A stretch of DNA of 64,000 nt, from the NCBI GenBank assembly GCA_963662865.1, contig OY759969.1, positions 806,001-870,000 on the forward strand, read 5' to 3'. Of the stretch, positions 8,046 through 16,740 are shown in pieces (position 1 is the stretch's first letter; each line of letters starts with the position of its first letter). The position numbers and the translations under genes are program-made. The notes below the pieces were generated by a model. That model saw only the letters and a program-made list of their open reading frames with translations, ran no database searches and was not told where the DNA came from. Origin of the DNA: JAJDYQ01 sp963662865. GTDB lineage: Bacteria > Pseudomonadota > Gammaproteobacteria > JAJDYQ01.

Positions 8046-11000
8046 TCGTTGTAACTCCTGCTTTTTGCTACCTGTAACACCTTCTCAATGATGCCATCCA
8101 TCTGATCAAGCGACAATTCAATACCTCTTTGGGCTTTAAGTTCATCATAGAAATAATCGTCAATCTCATTAACCACTTGTTTTTGAGCATCTTCATCATC
8201 CCAGAAATGAATTTTTTTATGCGTTTCCAAAATACTGTGAATGGCAATTGCCGTATCTGCCGCAGCGGACTCAAGGTCTTCTTCATTTAATTTACCTGTC
8301 TGCTGTGCTTGATCATTTTCAAGAAAAGGCTTAAGTACACCAAAATAAGCCATGGCATCTTCATTACCGAAAAGCTTATCAGGTATATCATCATGCTCCT
8401 TGCCAACGACCTTGTTACGAATGTCAACGACTTTATTAAGATAATCCAGGTCGGATATCCTCTTGGCCCTGAAATCCTCTATCGCTTTCTGGATCAGTTT
8501 TGAGAATTTCTTGTAAAACGCAGGGTCTTCATCCATCTTTTCCGTAATAGCCTTCTTCGTTGCATGCGCAATCATATCGGCCTTGGAGGCCGTAGTTTTT
8601 TTGTTTTGATATATTCCCTCCTCCTCTTTGATCTGATTAAACATTTTGTCATCAAAGATATTAACCGGCTTATTCAACTGAACAACCTCATTGGCTTGAA
8701 TGTGCATATCCAGCAGTTTTTTGATTTTTGGCTCGTAATCCCGATAATCAATTGCCTCTGCATATCTCAATTTGACAGACGCCTTGAGTGACTGAAACTT
8801 ACGAAGGTCTGCCTTGTACCCGGACAATGTTCTCTCATCGGTTTCGGTCAGGAATTTTTCGGAAGAAAGTGCAATACCAAGGGTTTTTCCAAACTCTGAA
8901 AGGCGGCCGTAAAACTCCTTCCTCAATTCACCATCGGAAAGCAATACTTCATAGGCTTCTTCATCGTCGGAATGCTTAACCGCTTTGAATAAATCCCAGA
9001 GATGGGAATGTCGATCATGCAGCTTTGCTATTTCACTGTTAATAGAGGTCAGGGTGCCGACAAGGTCAGATTCATCGAATCCTTCAAACGCACTGTACAT
9101 TGTCAACGCATTGTCCAGCTCACCAAGGACGTTTGCGTAGTCAATAATAAAGCCGAATTCCTTGCCCTCATAAAGACGGTTGACCCGTGCAATTGCCTGA
9201 AGCAGCGTATGTTCTCTAAGCATTCTGCACAAATACAGAACTGTGTTTCGTGGGGTATCAAAACCTGTGATCAACTTATCAACGACAATAAGAATTTCCG
9301 GCTCACTATCGTGTTTGAACCGGTTGATGAGCTGCTTGGTGTATTCCTGTTCACTGCCATAACGCCTCATCATCTTTTGCCAGAACTTTACGGTCTCATC
9401 CGTTGGCTCGTCATCTGTTTCTTCATAGCCTTCACGCATATCCGGCGGTGAGATAACCACCTCAGAACTGACAAAACCTATTTCATCCAGATAAGCGTTG
9501 TACTTGAGTGCGGATGCCTTATTCGGAGCCACCAACTGCGCCTTGAATCCTGTCCCTTGCCAGTTGGAGCAGAAATGCTCGCTGATGTTAAAGGCCCTCA
9601 TGTATATGACCCGGTCTGCCTTGTTCAGCATTTCCGCCTGTGCGTACTTTTTCTTCAGATCCGCCTTCTTTTCCCCGGTCAATCCCTGAGTATGCCGTTC
9701 AAACCACAAATCAACAACCTTTTGATTCTGGGTCATCTCTACATGCCGTCCCTCATACAAAAGCGGCACAACAGTACCGTCTTCAACGGCCTGTGAGATT
9801 GAATAATGCGGCTCTACCAGCTCACCAAATTTGATGAAACTGTTCTTTTCCTTCTTTAGAAGTGGCGTACCGGTAAATCCCAGGTAAGAGGCATGAGGAA
9901 ACATCTGTCTCATCCTGGCTGAAAAAGAACCGAACTGAGTACGGTGGCTCTCATCGACCAAAATGAAAATATCGGAGGATTCATCCCGATAATTCTTTAT
10001 CGCATACGCCTTGTCGAACTTATGAATGAGAGTTGTGATAATGCCTGATTGCTTTTCAGCGACCAATTCCAGCAGATTCCTTCCCGAAGTTGCCCGATTC
10101 GCCTCAAGGCCACAGGCGGCAAAGGTATTTCCCAACTGCCTATCCAGATCATCACGGTCTGTCACAAGGACAATTCGCGGATTCAAAATGTCAGGGTCAA
10201 GGGCCAGGTTTCTTGCGAGCATCACCATGGTCAGAGATTTTCCAGAACCCTGAGTGTGCCAGATTACACCGCCTTTACGTGAGCCGGTGCCGTCAAAATG
10301 ACTTACCCGCTTCAATGCAGACTTGACGACGAAATACTGCCGATAACGCGCAATCTTTTTAAAACCGCCGTCAAATACCGTAAATTTCCAGGCAAGCTCC
10401 AAAAGCCTTTCAGGACGGCAGAGAGAAAAAAGCGCCTTATCCTGTTCGGTTATCAGACGGGATTCTTTAGCCGCAAAAAGCACGTGAGACACTGAAAAAT
10501 CATCAGGATTGACTTCATACTTTAATGATTCCTGAATCAGTTCCCTGAGCTTTTTATATTCCGTGGTTTCAGCGTCTTCCGTGGTTAACCCCGGTTCTTT
10601 CCATGTACTCCAGAATTTTGCAGCGGTTCCCGTTGTAGCATACACGGCACTGTTCTTGTTCAGAGCCAAAACCAGTTGACTGTAGATGAAAAGTTTCGGG
10701 ATATAGTCCTCGCCCTGATTTCTGATTGACTGCGAAACAGCCTGCTCCACCTCAACCTGTGGCGCCTTACATTCGATCACGCAAAACGGGATACCGTTGA
10801 CGAAGAGAACAATATCCGGTCGAGCGGTTTCGGTTGACCGTGAACGCTCTACACTGTACTCCACCGTTACATGAAACTTGTTGTGACCGGGATTGCGCCA
10901 GTCGATGTAATTCATATTAAAGCTTTTTGAGTCGCCCTCAATGGTCTGCTCCATGGCCGTCCCAAGCGTAATCAAATCGTAAACAGCCTCATTCGTCTTC

Positions 11001-11269
11001 AACAGCCCATCGTATTGGATATTTTTCAACTTCTGGATCGCCGACTGAACATTTTCCTCGCTGAAGAGATACTCACTACCTTTGTAACGGATGCGGTTTA
11101 TTTCTTTGAGTTGGTTTCGCAGAATGTTCTCCAACAAAATATTAGATGTTCTGTTTTGACGCTCACTAAGAGCAACTTCTGGAGAGATATATTCATAATC
11201 CATCGCCATCAGCAGTTGCACCGCCGGGATCTGGGATGTCAGTTTTTCATTGATTGCAAAATCACACAT
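8033..11269 (-). CDS. hsdR: Type I restriction endonuclease subunit R
   Basis: HsdR is the motor and nuclease subunit of the R2M2S1 complex: it translocates unmethylated DNA and cleaves it far from the recognition site. In 1078 residues I see the PD-(D/E)xK nuclease core (RPDIVLF at about 150, IECK at about 165), Walker A (TQGSGKS), a DESH motif II, the helicase motif ITGFDTPRN, and QAIARVNR (motif VI). A helical C-terminus that binds the methylase follows. Length is normal and there are no frameshifts. It is separated from hsdS by about 4 kb of inserted genes, yet all are on the same strand. Confidence 0.96.
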   Translation of the reverse strand: MCDFAINEKLTSQIPAVQLLMAMDYEYISPEVALSERQNRTSNILLENILRNQLKEINRIRYKGSEYLFSEENVQSAIQKLKNIQYDGLLKTNEAVYDLITLGTAMEQTIEGDSKSFNMNYIDWRNPGHNKFHVTVEYSVERSRSTETARPDIVLFVNGIPFCVIECKAPQVEVEQAVSQSIRNQGEDYIPKLFIYSQLVLALNKNSAVYATTGTAAKFWSTWKEPGLTTEDAETTEYKKLRELIQESLKYEVNPDDFSVSHVLFAAKESRLITEQDKALFSLCRPERLLELAWKFTVFDGGFKKIARYRQYFVVKSALKRVSHFDGTGSRKGGVIWHTQGSGKSLTMVMLARNLALDPDILNPRIVLVTDRDDLDRQLGNTFAACGLEANRATSGRNLLELVAEKQSGIITTLIHKFDKAYAIKNYRDESSDIFILVDESHRTQFGSFSARMRQMFPHASYLGFTGTPLLKKEKNSFIKFGELVEPHYSISQAVEDGTVVPLLYEGRHVEMTQNQKVVDLWFERHTQGLTGEKKADLKKKYAQAEMLNKADRVIYMRAFNISEHFCSNWQGTGFKAQLVAPNKASALKYNAYLDEIGFVSSEVVISPPDMREGYEETDDEPTDETVKFWQKMMRRYGSEQEYTKQLINRFKHDSEPEILIVVDKLITGFDTPRNTVLYLCRMLREHTLLQAIARVNRLYEGKEFGFIIDYANVLGELDNALTMYSAFEGFDESDLVGTLTSINSEIAKLHDRHSHLWDLFKAVKHSDDEEAYEVLLSDGELRKEFYGRLSEFGKTLGIALSSEKFLTETDERTLSGYKADLRKFQSLKASVKLRYAEAIDYRDYEPKIKKLLDMHIQANEVVQLNKPVNIFDDKMFNQIKEEEGIYQNKKTTASKADMIAHATKKAITEKMDEDPAFYKKFSKLIQKAIEDFRAKRISDLDYLNKVVDIRNKVVGKEHDDIPDKLFGNEDAMAYFGVLKPFLENDQAQQTGKLNEEDLESAAADTAIAIHSILETHKKIHFWDDEDAQKQVVNEIDDYFYDELKAQRGIELSLDQMDGIIEKVLQVAKSRSYNEWRQ

Positions 11270-11866
11270 ATAAAGTCCTTTTGTTTTCTAGCAGCGAAAA
11301 ACACGAAGTGCGCAAAAGGGCTGGAACCACGGATGCACACCAATGAATCAGATGGACAGATTTACTGAGTACCAATTTAGTGTCGGCAATCTCTGCTCGT
11401 TCAAAAATCTTGCGCTCGACCTGACTTTGCAGCTCTCGCTTGCTCCAGCGGTTTTCTATCGCCCGCTTAGCGTAAAACTCCCGAGAATCGTCACTTGGCA
11501 AGGTGATCAGAGTCGTAAGTGCGTCCAGCTCAATTGTGACACCAGCGGTGACACAATCTCAAAATCAGGAAAAACCTCCGCAAACTGCATCATCCGCCGA
11601 AGATTTCGGGCTTCAAAACTTTCACCGTACTGCACAACCAGTTCTTTTGCCAGCGAAGCAACAATCTGTTTACCGTATTCCGCCCGTTCACCATGCAGCA
11701 CCTCCTTGTTGATCCGCCTGCCCACATGCCAATAGGTTGCGGTGATCGCACTATTGACCGCTGCAACGGCTTGGCTCCGGCCTCGATCAATCAACGACTT
11801 CAGGTCTCTAAGAAGATCATCTTTTTGACTGTCCGGTAATTTGCTCAATTCATCCCTCATCCTCAT
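11262..11866 (-). pseudogene. Broken DUF1016 (PDDEXK) gene, N-terminal domain only
   Basis: From the ATG at 11866 the product reads as a DUF1016 N-terminal domain (KSLIDRGRSQAVAAVNSAITATYWHVGRRI ... in pieces; GKQIVASLAKELV; YGESFEARNLRRM) and stops after LSWTHLRL at 11507. A one-base shift restores the family pattern (LPSDDSREFYAKRAIENRWS, KRELQSQVERKIFE) down to about 11360. There the homology dissolves into the junction repeat. The C-terminal nuclease half is missing. It overlaps the intact DUF1016 gene upstream by 17 bases. I judge it a frameshifted and truncated duplicate rather than a working gene. Confidence 0.75.
11328..11345 (+). repeat. Junction repeat, copy A
   Basis: The 18-base string cacggatgcacaccaatg matches copy B at 13152-13169 in 17 of 18 positions. 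It lies just upstream of hsdR, inside the reading frame of the broken DUF1016 gene, next to low-complexity text (aaaaacacgaagtgcgcaaaa). It resembles the 'accacgaa-tgcacac' class of degenerate intergenic repeats scattered in many environmental bacterial genomes. Confidence 0.6.
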
Positions 11867-12989
11867 TATTCAACTGTTTCATATCTGCTTCGATTTCCTC
11901 CACTGTTGGGAGGGAACCTTTCAACTTATCAGGCAGCACTTCTGTTAATGTGAATTCGCTCACGCCCATGGGCTTATTGATGTCTCTAAGGGCAAATTCT
12001 GTTTCGATTTTGTTTTTGTCCCGGCAAAGCATAATCCCAATGGTCGGCTGGTCATCCTCGGTTTTGAGCAAGCTATCTACTGCGGAGAGATAAAAATTCA
12101 GTTTGCCGGCATATTCGGGGATAAATTTTGTGTTCTTGAGTTCAATGACCACATAGCACTTCAGTTTGACATGGTAGAAAAGTAGATACAGGTAGTAATC
12201 ACTCTCGCCGACTTCCAGGTGATATTGCTTGCCGATAAAGGCGAAACCTTTGCCCAGCTCCAGTAGAAATTTAGTGATGTGTCCAATCAACTGATTCTCA
12301 ATATCCCGTTCGTTATAGGGTTGGGTCATGGCCAGAAAGTCGAAAGTGTAGGGATCTTTGATCGTCTGTTGAGCGAGATCTGATTGTGGCTTCGGTAGTG
12401 TTTCATTGAAATTGCTGATCGCTTTTCCTTGTCTGCCAAAAAGATTGGATTTGATCTGTACCCCCAGAACATCGCGGTTCCAGCCGTTTTCAATGGTTTG
12501 CTGAATGTAAAACAGTGCTTCCTGGTGGCCTGAAACCTTGTCCAATAAAATCTTGATATGACTCCATGGCAATTGTCCCCCGAGTTGCTGGACAATTAAC
12601 GGGAAGGTTTGTGCCCTGCTTAGAGGCATGAGTGGCGAATCCATTTGTCCCCCGGTCGGGGGGATAATTTGCTCTCGGTCAGAAAAGGTACTGAAATACT
12701 CGTAAAATTTCTTGGTGTAGTAGAGATTTGTTCGAGAAAATCCCTGTATATCAGGAAACTCCAAACGTAGATCCTTGGCCAGTTGGTCAATAATTTTGGA
12801 TCCCCAGTTGGTCTCAGCTAATTTTCGGGAGAGATCCTCACCCAACTCCCAGTAGAATAAAATCAACTGACGACTGGCCGCCAATGCAGCTTTGACTTGT
12901 GTCGAACGAATCTTTGTTTTCAGTTCCTTCAGCCACACAGCGTAGTCACTCTTGACTAATATTGGGTTGTTTTTCAATTCATCATTCAT
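11850..12989 (-). CDS. DUF1016 / YhcG-type PDDEXK nuclease domain protein
   Basis: This intact gene has a DUF1016_N domain (SRQLILFYWELGEDL, QLAKDLRLEFPDIQGFSRTNL, LPWSHIKILLDK) and a C-terminal YhcG-type PDDEXK domain (GKGFAFIGKQYHLEVGESDY; YLYLLFYHVKLKCYVVIELK), whose D...ExK residues are the expected metal-binding set. I prefer the start at 12989 (MNDELKNNP) with gagat ahead of it. A longer frame to 13076 has no homology and lies over the AlbA_2 remnant. Length is about 379 residues. YhcG/RhaI-type proteins often travel with type I systems and are thought to be nucleases, but their function is not settled. Confidence 0.82.
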   Translation of the reverse strand: MNDELKNNPILVKSDYAVWLKELKTKIRSTQVKAALAASRQLILFYWELGEDLSRKLAETNWGSKIIDQLAKDLRLEFPDIQGFSRTNLYYTKKFYEYFSTFSDREQIIPPTGGQMDSPLMPLSRAQTFPLIVQQLGGQLPWSHIKILLDKVSGHQEALFYIQQTIENGWNRDVLGVQIKSNLFGRQGKAISNFNETLPKPQSDLAQQTIKDPYTFDFLAMTQPYNERDIENQLIGHITKFLLELGKGFAFIGKQYHLEVGESDYYLYLLFYHVKLKCYVVIELKNTKFIPEYAGKLNFYLSAVDSLLKTEDDQPTIGIMLCRDKNKIETEFALRDINKPMGVSEFTLTEVLPDKLKGSLPTVEEIEADMKQLNNEDEG

Positions 12990-13102
12990 ACATATCTCAT
13001 TATTTTTTGTCCGCCCTGAGCATTGGCAAAACCACAGATCTATTTCAGGTAGTCGTCGTTCCACGACTGTTTCCATTCGATGTTTTGGGATTTTTTAGTC
13101 AT
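12986..13102 (-). pseudogene. AlbA_2 (Schlafen-like) N-terminal remnant with an amber stop
   Basis: Behind a good Shine-Dalgarno (gaggt) and an ATG at 13100-13102 the frame reads MTKKSQNIEWKQSWNDDYLK, then TAG, then ICGFANAQGG. This is the standard opening of AlbA_2/AAA_4-type proteins, where Trp (TGG) normally fills the position now TAG. The homology ends a few codons later, where the DUF1016 gene starts, and the remnant TGA overlaps that gene's ATG. The DUF1016 gene therefore appears to have replaced the body of an AlbA_2 gene. Confidence 0.75.
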
Positions 13103-13151
13103 AGACGTACCTCTGTTTTTTATAATGTAAAGGTATGAAGAAAGTAGAAAT

Positions 13152-13169
13152 CACGAATGCACACCAATG
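13152..13169 (+). repeat. Junction repeat, copy B
   Basis: The string cacgaatgcacaccaatg is 17/18 identical to copy A at 11328-11345. It lies between the two AlbA_2 gene fragments, in a 97-base gap (13103-13199) that otherwise has no gene. Confidence 0.6.
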
Positions 13170-13199
13170 GACACAAATATGTTTTTCAGCATTCATCAC

Positions 13200-13616
13200 T
13201 CAATCCTCATTACTTTCTATCACTTCCCAGTGGCCACGAGTGCCGCCAATTCGCTTGATCAGTCCATCGTCTCGCAGTTGTTTAATATTCCTCTCAACAG
13301 CCGTTGTACTGATTTCCAGAATTTCTGCCAGTTGAGCACCTGATACTTCGGGGTTAGATTTCATCTCAACGAGAATCCTCCCCTTGGTATTACCCAACTG
13401 ATTACCCAACTGATCGGAAACCTGCGACTTCATCAGCTCAACCGCGATACCGCCAGTTCGTTCAACAATAATCGGCTTGGGCAGACCAGTCTGTTTGCAG
13501 GCATCGATGATCTTTTCGATGCCCCGCCCCCATGAATCAATATAGCCAATCCGATAGCACACCTCTGTATCAGTTTTAATGTGCCGGGTGATTTCCTTGA
13601 TATTTTGTTTGCTCAT
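13200..13616 (-). CDS. C-terminal fragment of an AlbA_2/AAA_4-type protein (winged-helix tail)
   Basis: From residue 20 on, the 138-residue product matches the tail of AlbA_2-type 'ATP-dependent DNA helicase RecG-related' proteins: YIDSWGRGIEKIIDACK, then a winged helix (SGAQLAEILEISTTAVERNIK, DDGLIKRIGGTRGHWEV). The N-terminal AlbA_2 domain is absent. The start codon overlaps the stop of the DUF4209 gene in an ATGA, so it could still be translated by coupling. It may be a surviving DNA-binding piece or simply debris. The family body contains SWGRG as a conserved motif, which is intact here. Confidence 0.65.
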   Translation of the reverse strand: MSKQNIKEITRHIKTDTEVCYRIGYIDSWGRGIEKIIDACKQTGLPKPIIVERTGGIAVELMKSQVSDQLGNQLGNTKGRILVEMKSNPEVSGAQLAEILEISTTAVERNIKQLRDDGLIKRIGGTRGHWEVIESNED

Positions 13617-15484
13617 TCTGCTTCCTCTCCCTCAGTATTTTCAGGCTCACGCTCTTGATTCGCTGCATTCCAGAACGTATTGAAAACGAGTTTCAAAGTG
13701 AGCCACCAAGCATACATGCCATAAGGTGAATTGCAGGCATTATGATCCACAAGTCCGTGAGCGAGTTCATTTCTGAGGTTTGCCCCAAGGGGATCGCAAA
13801 ACAAAGCCTTGATCTCAAAGGCCAGATCATCACCAAACACAGCCTTCATCTTAGGGAGGGCTACAAGCGTGCTGAGACCATTCTCGTTTTCGATACCATC
13901 GCTGTCTAAAGTTGATGTTTTGGCACCTGCATTTTTCAGATGATATCGAACCAAGTGCTCGATTTGAGGTGATAGAAGGTGAAGAGCGGTTACATAGTCA
14001 TGGTCATAACCAGAATAAAGCCCTTTGGCGAAGAGGATTTCACGTCCCGGTGGTACAATTGGAGACTGTTTTACAATGCTGAGAAAATCAACTTCGCGTA
14101 TTTGGTGTTCCAGATGAAGCACTTCCAATGCGGGGCGAACATATCCTTGGACAATAAAGTCTAGATCTTTGCCATGATTTTGCATAATCGACGCTTGGAC
14201 ACGGGGATGATTGCCGTCCAGAGTCTCGTCAGAACTGATCCCGTTTGTTTTTGCGATTACACGCCCATCGTGGCTCCTGTGGATTGCATCGAACAATGAG
14301 GAAAATGGATGTTTCAATTGCTTTATCGCAGCATCCTGCATTTCGGAGATGCGCATGCCTGGGAAAAGATTGGCGAACGCCTTGAGTGCATCAATTGAAG
14401 TTTTTTCAGAAACTGCAGATTTGGCAGCTTCCACTATTTGAGTAATATCTCTTCCATCGGGTGTGATAACGCGAATTTCGCTAAGTGACAATTGACCAGC
14501 TTCATTCATTGATTTATGCAACTCCGCAATACGCTCATCAACTTTTATGGCAGGCCGATCTGCCTTTGGAATCGTTCTGAGGATTTGAATCGCCTTTTCA
14601 TAAAAGTGTGCGGCAGCCATGTTGCTTGGTGGTTCTGTGGCTGTACGGGCTATCGCTTCTTTTACAAAAGCTTCAGCATGGCAGACGGTCATTTCGACCG
14701 ACTTGGTTTTATCCCCTGCAAATTCGTACCATTTTGAAGAGTTGTCGAAGTAATCCTGTTCCTGATGTAAATCACCATCACTCTCAAATGTTCGTGCCAA
14801 TGATTCCAGTTTTCCGGCAATATCTCTCGCATTGCTTTTGCCGAGACCAAAGTTGGCCATAAGTTCAGCTAATCGCAAGGCAAGGCATCCGTCAGATTCC
14901 TTACTGGAGTCAAAGGCCTGTTGGATATCGTATTCCATTTCTTGAATGCGATTACCCACTCCACTTCGAAGCATGGCAGCCAAACTAACCGCCCGATACC
15001 AGCATTCACGCCCATCGCGAAACCACGTTTCCGTGTCGAGAGGCATCTGGCGGTAAGAATCAATTGCGACAAGCGCATTGTTCAGATCTCTCTTCGGCGC
15101 CTTTAACCAAGCCAGATCAGCCAAGCGGGCTTTCAATCGAATATCTGCTACCTCAGCTATGATTTCAGAGAAAAAAGAGATATCCTCTGCAGAAAAATCA
15201 TCTATAATTGCAGAGCGCCAGTCAGGAAAAACGGCTAATGGCTTGAAAGGCTCATTCTTATTATCTGGGGACAGCATCATTGAGCAGACCTTAGAAAGCA
15301 GCCGATAAATTTTGACCTGTTTCGGGTTGCCTTCATTAGGTAATTTGTGGGCAGCCTTCGAAAAGGAGGCAGAGATAGAGGTATATCTATCATCAGATGA
15401 GTCATCTAAAATCTTCTGGCAGCTATCTTTGTCAAAATCACTTTTATCGATAATTGTGTCTGCTGGATATCTCTCGTTAGTCAT
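13613..15484 (-). CDS. DUF4209 protein with RNxxxHG (HEPN-like) motif, inside the type I RM operon
   Basis: The 623-residue product has a long helical N-terminal and middle part with no recognisable enzyme motif. Its C-terminal section (residues about 490-600) fits DUF4209: FAKGLYSGYDHDYVTALHLL, SPQIEHLVRYHL, then GANLRNELAHGL. The RNxxxHG motif (R571, H576) defines DUF4209 and also fits the R-N-x3-H active site of HEPN ribonucleases; calling it an RNase is inference. It starts two bases after hsdS stops and overlaps the next frame by an ATGA, so it is co-transcribed with hsdM-hsdS. PrrC and RloC anticodon nucleases occupy the same slot in other type I operons and also use HEPN nuclease domains. 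Confidence 0.75.
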   Translation of the reverse strand: MTNERYPADTIIDKSDFDKDSCQKILDDSSDDRYTSISASFSKAAHKLPNEGNPKQVKIYRLLSKVCSMMLSPDNKNEPFKPLAVFPDWRSAIIDDFSAEDISFFSEIIAEVADIRLKARLADLAWLKAPKRDLNNALVAIDSYRQMPLDTETWFRDGRECWYRAVSLAAMLRSGVGNRIQEMEYDIQQAFDSSKESDGCLALRLAELMANFGLGKSNARDIAGKLESLARTFESDGDLHQEQDYFDNSSKWYEFAGDKTKSVEMTVCHAEAFVKEAIARTATEPPSNMAAAHFYEKAIQILRTIPKADRPAIKVDERIAELHKSMNEAGQLSLSEIRVITPDGRDITQIVEAAKSAVSEKTSIDALKAFANLFPGMRISEMQDAAIKQLKHPFSSLFDAIHRSHDGRVIAKTNGISSDETLDGNHPRVQASIMQNHGKDLDFIVQGYVRPALEVLHLEHQIREVDFLSIVKQSPIVPPGREILFAKGLYSGYDHDYVTALHLLSPQIEHLVRYHLKNAGAKTSTLDSDGIENENGLSTLVALPKMKAVFGDDLAFEIKALFCDPLGANLRNELAHGLVDHNACNSPYGMYAWWLTLKLVFNTFWNAANQEREPENTEGEEAE

Positions 15485-15486
15485 GA

Positions 15487-16740
15487 TTATGCCTCAATAT
15501 ATTGATTAACGATTTCCGGTTTTACCCGCCATTCGCCGGTAAGCATCTTCTGCATCAGGCCGTGCTTCTGGGTTTTGTATTTACCTGTGAGCTGTTTCAA
15601 CAGGCCGATTTCGTGCTGTGATGCAGTCAGCGCTTCGGCAATGGCTTTTTGTTTTTCTAATGAGGGAAGAGGTAACTCAACCATATTATAAGCTGACATT
15701 GTGAGTCCGAAACGAGTGGCTCCATTTGCTTGACACGAAAACTCGTATCGAATTCTTGGAGTATGTAAGGCGAAGTTAAGATATGGCCCAAACAAGTATT
15801 TCTTTGGCCGTAAGATGGCCAAATGATATCCACACAGTAAATTCTCAGGAGCATCTAATACGCAAGCAGAATTTGCTATATCGTCTGGCGTTTCAGAATC
15901 TTTCGTTAGCAGTACATCATGGATTCGCAACTGATATTTTTCGATTTCATTTGTAGTAGCCGAAGCAGACATAAAACCAAGTTTGTTGGTAATGTAGTAA
16001 TTTTTATACACATCCATGTAGTTACACAAACTAACCGGCGTTTCATTAAGCGCTGTTTTTTTGTCAGCATTGCTTGTGATAATCTTACAAACCTCTCCAA
16101 GCTTTACTCTTTCGCATTCCATGTCTTTCCATATATTCCGTGGTTCTGAAATCAATTCCCTCAGCAGCCACTTAAATCGCTTTTCCTTCGCCTGAATCAG
16201 CCGTTCGGTTTTCTCGATGGCCTCATCCCAGGTGGATAGCAGATCAGCAATGGCTTTTTGTTCGGGCAGCGGGGGGAGTGAGAAATCATAGTTCTTCAGA
16301 AAAATCGTAGGGACACGTTTCTGGCCAGCTGTGCCTGTCATGTTAAGTTCGCCTGCTCCCCTAAAATGGTGAGTTCTGGTAAGGACATGCAGATACTCGC
16401 CCGTTATGCTTTTTTTAGGGCGGAGAATGTGAAATTCGGTGCTGCCATAACCACGATCATTTTTTAGCTCTGTGCATAGGCAACCTTTGTAGTTCTCAAA
16501 ACACGGAGTGATTTTGGCGACCAAAACATCTCCAGTTTCAAAGGATGTAAAACCTTTCTTTACATCAATGGCTTTTCGGAGCTCTACACCTTGAATAGTC
16601 CCTGACTCGGATACAGCATTCATTGGAAGAAATGTCACCAAAGTGTCATCATCAACAGAATTTGAGCGAGGATTTACCTGAGCAGCGTCCTTTATTTTGG
16701 TTGGCTTCCAACCATTTGGAACTTGAAGTGCTTTATTCAT
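15487..16740 (-). CDS. hsdS: Type I restriction-modification specificity subunit
   Basis: HsdS sets the DNA target of both methylation and restriction. The 417-residue protein has the usual two target-recognition domains, each closed by a conserved helix: LPPLPEQKAIADLLSTWDEAIEKTERLI near residue 170 (in pieces) and LPLPSLEKQKAIAEALTASQHEIG near residue 365. Both TRD-proximal regions differ, so a bipartite target is expected. It starts within the last bases of hsdM (ATGA overlap) and ends two bases before the DUF4209 start. Confidence 0.95.
   Translation of the reverse strand: MNKALQVPNGWKPTKIKDAAQVNPRSNSVDDDTLVTFLPMNAVSESGTIQGVELRKAIDVKKGFTSFETGDVLVAKITPCFENYKGCLCTELKNDRGYGSTEFHILRPKKSITGEYLHVLTRTHHFRGAGELNMTGTAGQKRVPTIFLKNYDFSLPPLPEQKAIADLLSTWDEAIEKTERLIQAKEKRFKWLLRELISEPRNIWKDMECERVKLGEVCKIITSNADKKTALNETPVSLCNYMDVYKNYYITNKLGFMSASATTNEIEKYQLRIHDVLLTKDSETPDDIANSACVLDAPENLLCGYHLAILRPKKYLFGPYLNFALHTPRIRYEFSCQANGATRFGLTMSAYNMVELPLPSLEKQKAIAEALTASQHEIGLLKQLTGKYKTQKHGLMQKMLTGEWRVKPEIVNQYIEA

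Noticed and set aside
12986..13076. Start of the DUF1016 gene at 13076
   Set aside because: The extra codons read across the AlbA_2 stub in another frame and have no homology; 12989 has a better ribosome-binding site.
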